Part shown: piece after piece, positions 45,349 through 53,806 of the stretch | Numbering within the stretch: the stretch's first letter is position 1 | Layout: every line of letters begins with the position of its first letter | NCBI RefSeq assembly: GCF_019021925.1 | Contig: NZ_CP058990.1 | Span: 3,374,001-3,438,000, forward strand | Length of the DNA stretch: 64,000 nt | From: Cellulophaga sp. HaHaR_3_176 | GTDB taxonomy: Bacteria > Bacteroidota > Bacteroidia > Flavobacteriales > Flavobacteriaceae | Reading direction: 5' to 3' | Made by a program: the position numbers and the translations under genes | The notes under the pieces: model-generated | Seen by the model: the letters and a program-made list of their open reading frames with translations, nothing else | What the model was told of the DNA's origin: nothing | Databases searched by the model: none

Positions 45349-48300
45349 ATGAAAGAAATATTCTTATTTGAACTAAAGTATAGGTTAAGAAGGCCTGTGA
45401 CATACATTTACATTTTTGCAATGTTTATTATTCCATTGCTAATATCGCTTTTCATGACAGAGTCAGTAACAGCACAATTTGTTAACAGTCCAAACTCTAT
45501 TAGAGGTGTTTTGGGTGGCCTGTCTACAATTTGCCTGTTTTTTTATGCGTCAATTATGGGTGTTGCAGTTTATAGAGATGAAGACCATAATACAGCACAA
45601 ACATATTTTACATTTCCGATTACCGAAAAAGATTATATTATAGGACGTTTTTTTGGCAGTTTTACCATTTTAATTTTGATCAATATAGGTGCTGTACTAG
45701 GTACTATGGTAGGATTTGGAATTGGTGCAATTTGGAACAGACCTGAGTTTGGTACTTATACGGATTTTAATTTTTGGTCTTACTTTCTTCCGTTCTTATA
45801 TTTTATGATGATAAACGCTTTTTTTATAGGTAGTTTATTTTTTAGTTTGATGACATTTTTCAAGAAAATGTCAATTTTGTATCTAGGCGGAATCGTTATT
45901 CTAATTCTTACAATTTTATCGGGTCAGCTTCTATCAAATTTAGATTATGATTGGTTAAGTATTTATGTTGATCCATTTGGAGAATTAACTAATGAATATT
46001 TAACAAAGTATTTTTCAATTGATGAGTTAAACACAAACCAACTTTCATTAACGGGTAAGTTTGCAATAAATAGGTTGCTATGGTTGGGTTTAGGAGTGCT
46101 AATTTTTTTAATTACACTTTTTAAATTTTCATATGATAGTTTTTTAAATACATCTAAACAGAAGAGTGTAAAAGAAGATAAAGGAAAATACATTCAATCA
46201 ACAACAAGCTCTACAGTATCTCAAGTTTTTAATTCAAATTCACAATTAAAAAATCTTTTATCCTTAAGTAAAATAGAGTTTTTATCAATAGTTAAAGAAA
46301 CTGTTTTTGTGGTTTTAATTATTATTGGTGTAATAGTAGCAAGTTTAATTACTTATTTTAATACGCAACTGCAGGGTACTCCTTCTTTACCTTTAACACG
46401 GTACATGGTTAGCAATATATCAGGTGGTTTATCTATATTATCGACTATTATTTTAATTATATATTCTGGCGAAGCAGTACATAGGACAAGAAAAAACAAA
46501 ACATTCGAATTTTATGATGCATTACCTGTAAGCGATTTTACATTATATTTTTCTAAAATCATTTCTTTAGTTGGTGTTGCATTTGTTTTAACACTATTAA
46601 ATATCTTGATCGGTATATTATATCAAACATTTAATGGCTATTTTAATTATGATTTAGGAATGTATGTGATTGGTAACTTTACAGTGGCTTTTCCGAGTTA
46701 TATAATTGTACTACTTTTTTCATTTTTCATTCATGTTTTACTTAATAATAAATTTTTAGCTCACTTTGTTGTGGCTATCTTTTATTTGGGTTTACCGATA
46801 TTATTAGGGTTAGCATTTAAAAGTTCAAATCCACTTTTAATTTTAGGCCGAACAGTTGATGGTTTTGTAAGTGATTTAAATGGTTTTGGTCATTATATAA
46901 AAGGCACATTTTGGATGAATCTCTATTGGATATTGTTTGCTTTAATATTTGCAGTAATTGGCAAGATTTTTTGGAACCGTGGTTTTCAGGCTTCAACTAA
47001 AGAACGTTTTGAATTAGCAAAAAAACGTTTTGTAGGAAAAACAATTGCATATACATTATTTTCAATTTTGGCATTTGCCTCTGTAGGAGCTTACAGTTAT
47101 TATAATTTAAAAGTTTTAAACAAATTAGAAGATGGTGATTATAGTGAAAAACTTGCGGCAGATGCAGAAAAAAAATATGGAAAATATATTGATAAACCTC
47201 ACATTCAAGTTTTAGATTTAAAAGCTTTCATTGATATTTTTCCAGAAGATAGAAGCGTAAATGCAAGAGGAGAATTTAAGGTTGCTAATAAGTTTGATGT
47301 GCCTTTAGATACGTTATTAATGGAAGTTAAATTTCCAATTTATGATACTAGAATTTCGAAAGTAGTTTATAACGGTATAGAGCTAAAGCCATTTTTGTCA
47401 GACGACGACTATCGAATGTATATATATAAATTACCTCATACATTACAACCTAAAGATACTGCAGACTTGGTAATAGAAACTGAAGTTAAAACCCATGGTT
47501 TTACGGTAGATAGAGAAACTCAAGTTTTAGATAATGGATCATTTTTTACAGATGCAATCTTTCCATCTTTTCATTACGAGCGAGCTTTAAGTGAAAACGG
47601 TGTCCGAAAAAAATATAATTTAGAAGAGTTGGATTTTTTAAATGCACCTCGAACAGATAGTTTGGCGCTTAAAAAGAATCTTTTTAATGAAGATGGAGAC
47701 TATATAACTTTTGAAGCTACTGTAAGTACTAAAAAAGGACAAACGGCTTTAGCACCAGGTGTTTTACAAAAAAAATGGGAAGAAAATGGACGTGATTATT
47801 TTCATTATAAGTTAAAGGGAAAAAGTGATTATTTTTTCAGTTTTGTTTCTGCCGAATATGATATTGAAAGAGCTACTTGGATAGCTGAAAGTGGGAAGAA
47901 AGTTAATATTGAAATTTACCATTCTGCAAAGCATAAAAGAAACCTTGAACATTTTATAAAAGGAGTTAAAGTAGCATTAGATTATAATTCTAAAAATTAT
48001 TTTGAATACCCTTATTCTGTAATTAGAGTTATTGAATTTCCTGCACATACAAATTTTGCACAATCTTTCGCTACTACAATTCCATATTCTGAAGATTTTG
48101 GTTTTGTTGCTGATTTTTCAAAGATTGAAAGTTATAATTATGCATTTAGGGTAACTTCTCATGAAGTTGCACATCAATGGTGGGGTCATATTGTAACACC
48201 AAGTAAAACAACGGGCGGAAATATTATATCTGAAACCTTAGCGGAATATGCATCTTTAATGACCATGAAACAGGAGTATGGTGAAAACGGGATTAAAGCA

Positions 48301-48957
48301 TTCTTAAAAAACTCTTTGGATTCATATCTGAGAAGTAGACAGTATAGTTTTAAACCAGAACGCTCGTTAATGGATATAGAAACTGGTCGGTATATTTTGT
48401 ATGAAAAAGGTTCAATGATTATGTATGACTTACAAGATGTAATTGGAGAAAGTATTGTTAATAATGGACTCCGAAATTTTTTAGAAGAATTTAAGTATAA
48501 CGAAAAAGGTTACTATGCAACATCTGAAGATTTATATAAAGCAATATATGCAGTTACTCCAGACTCATTAAAATACAAAGTTAATGATGGTTTTAAAGAA
48601 ATTGTACTTTACGAAAACAGAGTCTTAGATGCAAAAACCAAAAAGTTAGAGAATAATAAATGGGAAACAACATTTAAGCTAAACTCTAAAAAAATATATT
48701 ACGATAATAAAGGCAAAGAGAAAAATGTAGATGAAGCAACTAATTTGGTTGATATTGGCTTATTTGGCGAAGACATCATTAATGACGATGGTATTGCTAT
48801 CAAAAACCCTTTTTATTTTAAATTAAAGTGGCTTAAACCAGGTGATAATACATTTACTATTGTAACAGATGAAAAGCCTTTAAAAGCGGGAATAGATCCT
48901 TACAATAAGCTAATAGATCGTAACTCTGATGATAACTTAAAACCAGTTGAAGAATAA
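45349..48957 (+). CDS. ABC-2-type permease fused to an M1 metallopeptidase
   Basis: A giant protein of 1202 residues. Two ABC-2-like membrane modules span about residues 1-265 and 310-580, together some 12 helices. A C-terminal M1 (gluzincin) peptidase occupies about 615-1170. The zinc motif is HEVAHQWWGH, with H938, E939 and H942, and the third ligand is probably E962 in SETLAEY. The GxMEN substrate loop is replaced by NFAQSFATTIPYSE, as in this fusion family. The peptidase domain presumably faces the periplasm. The cargo or substrate peptide is unknown. Confidence 0.92.
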   Translation: MKEIFLFELKYRLRRPVTYIYIFAMFIIPLLISLFMTESVTAQFVNSPNSIRGVLGGLSTICLFFYASIMGVAVYRDEDHNTAQTYFTFPITEKDYIIGRFFGSFTILILINIGAVLGTMVGFGIGAIWNRPEFGTYTDFNFWSYFLPFLYFMMINAFFIGSLFFSLMTFFKKMSILYLGGIVILILTILSGQLLSNLDYDWLSIYVDPFGELTNEYLTKYFSIDELNTNQLSLTGKFAINRLLWLGLGVLIFLITLFKFSYDSFLNTSKQKSVKEDKGKYIQSTTSSTVSQVFNSNSQLKNLLSLSKIEFLSIVKETVFVVLIIIGVIVASLITYFNTQLQGTPSLPLTRYMVSNISGGLSILSTIILIIYSGEAVHRTRKNKTFEFYDALPVSDFTLYFSKIISLVGVAFVLTLLNILIGILYQTFNGYFNYDLGMYVIGNFTVAFPSYIIVLLFSFFIHVLLNNKFLAHFVVAIFYLGLPILLGLAFKSSNPLLILGRTVDGFVSDLNGFGHYIKGTFWMNLYWILFALIFAVIGKIFWNRGFQASTKERFELAKKRFVGKTIAYTLFSILAFASVGAYSYYNLKVLNKLEDGDYSEKLAADAEKKYGKYIDKPHIQVLDLKAFIDIFPEDRSVNARGEFKVANKFDVPLDTLLMEVKFPIYDTRISKVVYNGIELKPFLSDDDYRMYIYKLPHTLQPKDTADLVIETEVKTHGFTVDRETQVLDNGSFFTDAIFPSFHYERALSENGVRKKYNLEELDFLNAPRTDSLALKKNLFNEDGDYITFEATVSTKKGQTALAPGVLQKKWEENGRDYFHYKLKGKSDYFFSFVSAEYDIERATWIAESGKKVNIEIYHSAKHKRNLEHFIKGVKVALDYNSKNYFEYPYSVIRVIEFPAHTNFAQSFATTIPYSEDFGFVADFSKIESYNYAFRVTSHEVAHQWWGHIVTPSKTTGGNIISETLAEYASLMTMKQEYGENGIKAFLKNSLDSYLRSRQYSFKPERSLMDIETGRYILYEKGSMIMYDLQDVIGESIVNNGLRNFLEEFKYNEKGYYATSEDLYKAIYAVTPDSLKYKVNDGFKEIVLYENRVLDAKTKKLENNKWETTFKLNSKKIYYDNKGKEKNVDEATNLVDIGLFGEDIINDDGIAIKNPFYFKLKWLKPGDNTFTIVTDEKPLKAGIDPYNKLIDRNSDDNLKPVEE

Positions 48958-48970
48958 GATTATTTAAAAT

Positions 48971-49010
48971 AAAAGAAAAAGCGATAAATGACATTATCGC
49001 TTTTTCTTTT
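48971..49010. terminator. Bidirectional terminator after the permease-peptidase gene
   Basis: A 17-bp stem (AAAAGAAAAAGCGATAA and complement) with a 6-base loop, 14 bases after the stop codon. T-rich tracts flank it on both strands, and it may also end the convergent YchJ transcript. Confidence 0.88.
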
Positions 49011-49138
49011 AAGTTTTTTTTAAACTTAAAATTTATATAAAATACTTAAAGTATCTGAAATGCAGTATTTTGTGTGATATATTAAAAATTATATACCGAT
49101 TGATATTTTATTTAAATTTATGTAATTGTAAATTAATT

Positions 49139-49525
49139 TTAATTAGCTAAACCAACATACATCCAATTACCATTATCTTTTTCAAATGCAGATTTTTCGT
49201 GTATTATTTCCACATTTCCATTTTCGAAATAATACGCATTAAAAGTTACAGTTCCTTCAGTATCACTTTTAAATCCTTTCGTTTTATTTAAAATTTCTAA
49301 ACGAATCCAGTTTACGGATTTTGCCCAATTTTCAATACTATTTTTCTCTTTTATAGGGCGAGTTTTTTGGTGATGACTATTCATTAAATAATCACCATTT
49401 GCCATTGTAAATGCAGTATATCTAGAACGCATTAATTGCTCAGCAGTTTCAACTAATGTTATGTTATCGTGTGCTACTTTACAACAATCGGTATATTTTA
49501 TATTCGATCCGCATGGGCAATTCAT
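49139..49525 (-). CDS. YchJ-family SEC-C motif protein
   Basis: The 128-residue protein opens with the SEC-C zinc motif CPCGSNIKYTDCC and continues with the YchJ/UPF0225 fold (QLMRSRYTAFTMANGDYLMNSHH, then beta strands FNAYYFENGNVEIIHEKSAF). The function of YchJ is unknown; SEC-C motifs bind zinc and occur also in SecA. It is normal in length and 67 bases downstream of the pseudouridine synthase gene. Confidence 0.92.
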   Translation of the reverse strand: MNCPCGSNIKYTDCCKVAHDNITLVETAEQLMRSRYTAFTMANGDYLMNSHHQKTRPIKEKNSIENWAKSVNWIRLEILNKTKGFKSDTEGTVTFNAYYFENGNVEIIHEKSAFEKDNGNWMYVGLAN

Positions 49526-49592
49526 TGAGTTATAATTTTAAGGGTATTTAATTTTTTATATTTAACAGAAAAAAGCAGCTATCATATTATTG

Positions 49593-50462
49593 TTATTTAG
49601 TGAGTGATTCACCAAATAAGCGTTTAAATTTTTTGGGTAACTCAGCTTCTAATATTATTTTTTTTTGGGTAACTGGGTGTGTAAATTGTAATTTACTAGC
49701 ATGAAGGTATAAGCCGTTTCCTTTAGCAATTAAGTCTTCAATCCCATAATCAATATCACCAAAAATTGGTGTTCCTATACTAGCTAAGTGTTTTCTTAAT
49801 TGGTGTCTTCTTCCTGTCTTAGGGTTTAATTCTATTAAGTTTAAAAAATTATACCGATCAGATTTTAAGCTTATTAATAGCTTATATTCTGAGATGGATT
49901 CTTTATCATCAATTGGTGTGTTTATTATTCCTTCAGACATCATTTTACCTTGTGTAACAGCAATATATTTTTTTTGTATTTGTTTATACTCAAACATATG
50001 CTTTAATGCGATAACGCAACTAGCTGTTTTTCCTATAATTAATAAGCCCGTGGTGGGGTAATCTAATCTGTGAACTGGTAAAGGATTAAGTAAAGCATCA
50101 GGTTCTTCACTTTTCGATAAATTAAAAGGTAATGAATTTTCTAAAGTTTGAAACTTGTTACCACTAACCAACAATCCTGCAGGTTTGTATACTACTGCTA
50201 GATAATTATCCTCATAAACAATGTCAAGAGAAAGTTTAAAAACTGGCTTGGTGTCTATTAATCCAAATAATTCAATTTTTTCTCCTCCATTTAGTAAAGT
50301 CGCTGTTTGAGCTATATTACCATTTACTTTTACGTATTTTTTTTTAATGGCTTTTTTTATACCAGCACGGCTAGGTATGCTAACAAAAATTGTTCGCGCA
50401 TAGTCAGATAACCTGATTGGTATATTTTGTATTGGAACAATATGTGTTTCTTTTAGTCTGAT
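49593..50462 (-). CDS. RluA-family pseudouridine synthase with S4-like N-terminus, non-ATG start
   Basis: The catalytic domain shows PVHRLDYPTTGLLIIGKT, with the uridine-attacking Asp, and GRRHQLRKHL. In-frame codons continue upstream of the first usable start (TTG at 50174) with clear family sequence: RLSDYARTIFVSIPSRAGIK, an S4-like KKYVKVNG, and YEDNYLAVVYKPAG. This frame is open to a stop at 50496-50498 and contains no ATG, GTG or TTG at the expected N-terminus. At 50460-50462 the codon is ATC, one base from ATG, followed by RLKETHIVP, which is where the family would begin. So either ATC initiates, or there is a start-codon mutation or base error. It sits 10 bases after hemF. Confidence 0.82.
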   Translation of the reverse strand: MRLKETHIVPIQNIPIRLSDYARTIFVSIPSRAGIKKAIKKKYVKVNGNIAQTATLLNGGEKIELFGLIDTKPVFKLSLDIVYEDNYLAVVYKPAGLLVSGNKFQTLENSLPFNLSKSEEPDALLNPLPVHRLDYPTTGLLIIGKTASCVIALKHMFEYKQIQKKYIAVTQGKMMSEGIINTPIDDKESISEYKLLISLKSDRYNFLNLIELNPKTGRRHQLRKHLASIGTPIFGDIDYGIEDLIAKGNGLYLHASKLQFTHPVTQKKIILEAELPKKFKRLFGESLTK

Positions 50463-50472
50463 ATAGTAGGTT

Positions 50473-51375
50473 TTAAACCCAGTCTTTAGGTGTCTCTAAG
50501 ACTTTAATTAGTTTTTCTTCTTCACTACCTTCTTTTGGATGATGATCATATACCCATTGTACTTGCGGAGGAAGACTCATTAAAATACTTTCAATCCTTC
50601 CGTTAGTTTTTAGGCCAAATAAAGTTCCTTTATCATGTACTAAATTAAACTCAACATAACGACCACGACGAATTTCTTGCCATTTTTTTTGTTCAGTAGT
50701 AAACTCAATGACTTTTCGTTTTTCAACAATTGGCACATAGGCTTCTAAAAAGCTGTTTCCTACTTCTGTAACAAAATTGTACCAATCTTGCATTTTCATC
50801 TCGTTAGTGGCTTTGCAGTAGTCAAAAAAGAGTCCTCCTAAGCCACGAGCTTCATTACGGTGTGCATTCCAAAAATACGTGTCACATTTTTTCTTATATG
50901 TTTTATGAAATTCTGAACTATGTAAATCACACGCTTTTTTACATATTGAGTGAAAATGTATAGCATCATCATCAAATAAATAATAAGGAGTTAAATCTTG
51001 TCCTCCGCCAAACCATTGATCTACAATGTTTCCTTCTTTATCATACATTTCAAAATATCTCCAATTGGCATGAACTGTTGGTACCATTGGATTTTTAGGG
51101 TGTAGTACTAAGCTCAATCCACATGCAAAAAAATCAGCATCTTTTACGCCAAAGTAATTTTGCATACTTTCAGGTAGTGCTCCATGAACACCAGAGATAT
51201 TTACGCCACCTTTTTCAAAAACAGCCCCGTTTTCTATAACACGAGTTCTTCCTCCACCACCTTCAGGTCGTTTCCAAATATCTTCTTTAAATTTAGCTTC
51301 ACCATCAACTTCTTCTAATTTAGCTGTAATAGTGTCTTGTAATTTTTGAATGTATGCGTAAAATTTATCTTTCAT
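50473..51375 (-). CDS. hemF: Oxygen-dependent coproporphyrinogen III oxidase HemF
   Basis: HemF decarboxylates coproporphyrinogen III to protoporphyrinogen IX using O2. The 300-residue sequence carries the family hallmarks FEKGGVNISGVHG, VPTVHANWRYFE, WFGGGQDLTPYYL, HRNEARGLGGLFFDY and RRGRYVEFNLVHDKGT. I start at ATG 51375 (MKDKFYAYIQ), the family start. The gene still overlaps the GNAT gene end by 11 bases. Use of HemF indicates aerobic heme synthesis. Confidence 0.96.
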   Translation of the reverse strand: MKDKFYAYIQKLQDTITAKLEEVDGEAKFKEDIWKRPEGGGGRTRVIENGAVFEKGGVNISGVHGALPESMQNYFGVKDADFFACGLSLVLHPKNPMVPTVHANWRYFEMYDKEGNIVDQWFGGGQDLTPYYLFDDDAIHFHSICKKACDLHSSEFHKTYKKKCDTYFWNAHRNEARGLGGLFFDYCKATNEMKMQDWYNFVTEVGNSFLEAYVPIVEKRKVIEFTTEQKKWQEIRRGRYVEFNLVHDKGTLFGLKTNGRIESILMSLPPQVQWVYDHHPKEGSEEEKLIKVLETPKDWV

Positions 51376-51901
51376 GATATAATTCATAAAGCTCCATATC
51401 TAGAGGTTCTTCATTAGGTGGAGTATGTTCTTTTAATAATGTTTTTGACCATTTGTAGCCACAATTTTTAGCAACAACAACACTGCCTAAATTAGTTTTG
51501 TGAGCTATAATTTCTAACGTGTTAAGGTGCATTTCATTAAAAGCCCAATCAGAAATATACTGAACGGTTTTTGTTGTAATGCCTTTTCCTTCATATTGAT
51601 AACCTATACAATACGCTAGTTCTCCAGTTTTTTTATTCCAATCTATTTTTTTTAAATATATAAGGCCAATTATAGATCTGTCTTCTTTTTCTTTTAAAGT
51701 AAATAGAAACTCAATTTTATTTTCATATTGCTTCACTTTTTGAGTGACAAAAATCTCTGAAAGTGCAGGTGTTAAGTTTGATTCAAGTGTTGTTGGAAAA
51801 TAACGTTTTAATCGATCTGAATTTGACACTGCAAAATTGCAAATACGCCAGCCATCTTTTTTCGAAATGCCTTCAATTGTAAATGATTCGTTATCGAGCA
51901 T
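51365..51901 (-). CDS. GNAT-family N-acetyltransferase (RimJ/RimL type)
   Basis: The 178-residue acetyltransferase has the RimJ/L-type layout: IIGLIYLKKIDWNKKTGELAYCIGYQYEGKGITTK (motif A with the acetyl-CoA-binding turn), AFNEMHLNTLEIIAHKTNLGSVVVAKNCGYKWS (motif B). The substrate could be a protein N-terminus or a small molecule. It is placed between the EI24-like gene and hemF and coupled to hemF by overlap; no heme-related role is known to me. Confidence 0.9.
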   Translation of the reverse strand: MLDNESFTIEGISKKDGWRICNFAVSNSDRLKRYFPTTLESNLTPALSEIFVTQKVKQYENKIEFLFTLKEKEDRSIIGLIYLKKIDWNKKTGELAYCIGYQYEGKGITTKTVQYISDWAFNEMHLNTLEIIAHKTNLGSVVVAKNCGYKWSKTLLKEHTPPNEEPLDMELYELYHER

Positions 51902-51943
51902 TGTATTTAATGATTTTTAGTAAAGACTATAAATGTATGTTTG

Positions 51944-52708
51944 CTACGCTTCTATAGTTTTTTCTTCTAATTGCTTATTTTGTATTATACCAATTGTTTT
52001 AATTGATGCTGCTGTAACTGATAGCGGTAAAACTAAAATTATACCTATAAATGGTATGAATAAAAATAACATAAAAATTATTCCATTACCAATAGCGATG
52101 CCTTTATTTTTTCGAACAAACTCAATACTATCTTTAAAGTTAAAATGCCTTTCTAATGTATAATCCATACTACCAAACCCAGCATAATAAGCTTGTAAAA
52201 GAAATAAAACAATTGCTGAAAATATATTTATAACAGGTATTAACTTAAGTAATAGTAAAGGGACTGTGTATAAAAGTTCTTTACCTAAATTTCGAACATT
52301 TATCCGTATGCCTCGCCAGAGCTGATCTTTGAAGGATGTTTTTTTGTGCTCATGATTTTCTACCCCTGTTAAATGAGCTTCAATTTTTTCTGATACAGGA
52401 CTCATAAATGGCGCTGATAACGCCATTACAATGTGTTTGTATAGAATAAAGCCAATAACAAGTATTATTAAGGCACTAAATAAAGTAGATATTGAGGCAA
52501 ATGTTTCTTTGCCAAAATCCCAAGTCCATAATGTTGCTATAAAACTACCAAAACTACTAGATAATTTCCATGCTGTTATGCTTATTAGGGTGGCTGTTAG
52601 TAAACTAATAACCATCGGTATAAAAAAATATTTCCATAGTTTAAGCTCTTTCATTAGCTTAAAAGTGCCAGAATATGATTTTATACCTAATAGAATATTT
52701 TTAAACAT
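51944..52708 (-). CDS. EI24/CysZ-like membrane protein
   Basis: The 254-residue inner-membrane protein has about four to six hydrophobic segments and the EI24 family signatures SAPFMSPVSEKIEAHLTG near residue 90, and YAGFGSMDYTLERHFNFKDSIEFVRKN. CysZ of E. coli is a sulfate channel; most Bacteroidota members are uncharacterised. It lies between hemE and the GNAT-hemF pair. Confidence 0.88.
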   Translation of the reverse strand: MFKNILLGIKSYSGTFKLMKELKLWKYFFIPMVISLLTATLISITAWKLSSSFGSFIATLWTWDFGKETFASISTLFSALIILVIGFILYKHIVMALSAPFMSPVSEKIEAHLTGVENHEHKKTSFKDQLWRGIRINVRNLGKELLYTVPLLLLKLIPVINIFSAIVLFLLQAYYAGFGSMDYTLERHFNFKDSIEFVRKNKGIAIGNGIIFMLFLFIPFIGIILVLPLSVTAASIKTIGIIQNKQLEEKTIEA

Positions 52709-52768
52709 GTGTTTACTTTTAAAGATATAATACTATTCTCTTTCAATTATTTAATTGAAAGAGAATGC

Positions 52769-53794
52769 TTATCCTTTATACTCCTTAACAGCGTCTATAA
52801 ATGCTTTTGCGTTTTCAACAGGTATATTTGGTAGAATTCCATGACCTAAATTTACCACATATTTATCTTTGCCAAATTCGTTTATCATCTGCGTAACCAT
52901 ACGTTTAATGTCTGCTGGTGGAGATAATAAACGTGCAGGATCAAAATTACCTTGTAATGTAATGTTTCCACCTGTTAAATAGCGAGCATTACGAGCAGAG
53001 CATGTCCAATCAACACCTAAAGCTGATGCTCCTGATTTTGCCATGTCACCTAAAGCGAACCAGCATCCTTTACCAAAAACGATAACAGGAGTTTCATCTT
53101 TTAAAGCATCAATTATTTGTTGAATATATTTCCAAGAAAACTCAGCATAATCTGTTGGGGAAAGCATTCCTCCCCATGAATCAAAAACTTGAACAGCATT
53201 TACACCAGCTTTTACTTTAGCTTTTAAATATGCTATAGTTGTATCTGTAATTTTTTGAAGTAATTGATGCGCAGCCATGGGTTGTGTAAAACAAAATTCT
53301 TTTGCTTTGTCAAATGTTTTGCTTCCTTGCCCTTGTACACAATAGCAAAGTATAGTCCATGGAGAACCCGCAAAACCAATTAAAGGAACTTCATCATTCA
53401 ATTTTTCCTTTGTTGCTTTTATGGCTTTCATTACATAATCTAATTCCACATTTACATCAGGAACTAGTACGTTATCTACATCTTTTTGAGTACGAATTGG
53501 ATTTGGTAAATAAGGACCAAAATCGGGTTTCATTTGTACTTCAATATTCATTGCCTGAGGAATGACTAAAATATCAGAAAATAAAATAGCAGCATCCATA
53601 CCATATCGACGAATAGGTTGAACCGTAATTTCAGAAGCTAACTCTGGAGTTTGGCATCTAGTAAAGAAATCATATTCTTTTTTGATTTCCATAAATTCAG
53701 GTAAATACCTGCCTGCTTGGCGCATCATCCATACTGGTGGACGCTCAACAGTTTCTCCTTTTAATGCTCTTAAGAATAAATCGTTCTTTAACAT
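52769..53794 (-). CDS. hemE: Uroporphyrinogen decarboxylase HemE
   Basis: HemE removes four acetate carboxyls from uroporphyrinogen III. The 341-residue barrel begins with the expected [18 protein letters not shown] motif, and carries [15 protein letters not shown] (active-site Asp), [22 protein letters not shown] and [20 protein letters not shown]. It lies 12 bases after the hemC-hemD fusion in the same transcript. Confidence 0.97.
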   Translation of the reverse strand: MLKNDLFLRALKGETVERPPVWMMRQAGRYLPEFMEIKKEYDFFTRCQTPELASEITVQPIRRYGMDAAILFSDILVIPQAMNIEVQMKPDFGPYLPNPIRTQKDVDNVLVPDVNVELDYVMKAIKATKEKLNDEVPLIGFAGSPWTILCYCVQGQGSKTFDKAKEFCFTQPMAAHQLLQKITDTTIAYLKAKVKAGVNAVQVFDSWGGMLSPTDYAEFSWKYIQQIIDALKDETPVIVFGKGCWFALGDMAKSGASALGVDWTCSARNARYLTGGNITLQGNFDPARLLSPPADIKRMVTQMINEFGKDKYVVNLGHGILPNIPVENAKAFIDAVKEYKG

Positions 53795-53806
53795 ATGTAA
53801 TATATA

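Noticed and set aside
49593..50174. TTG at 50174 as the start of the RluA-type gene
   Set aside because: It would remove the S4-like region and the catalytic-domain beginning (YKPAG), which are clearly coded in frame upstream.
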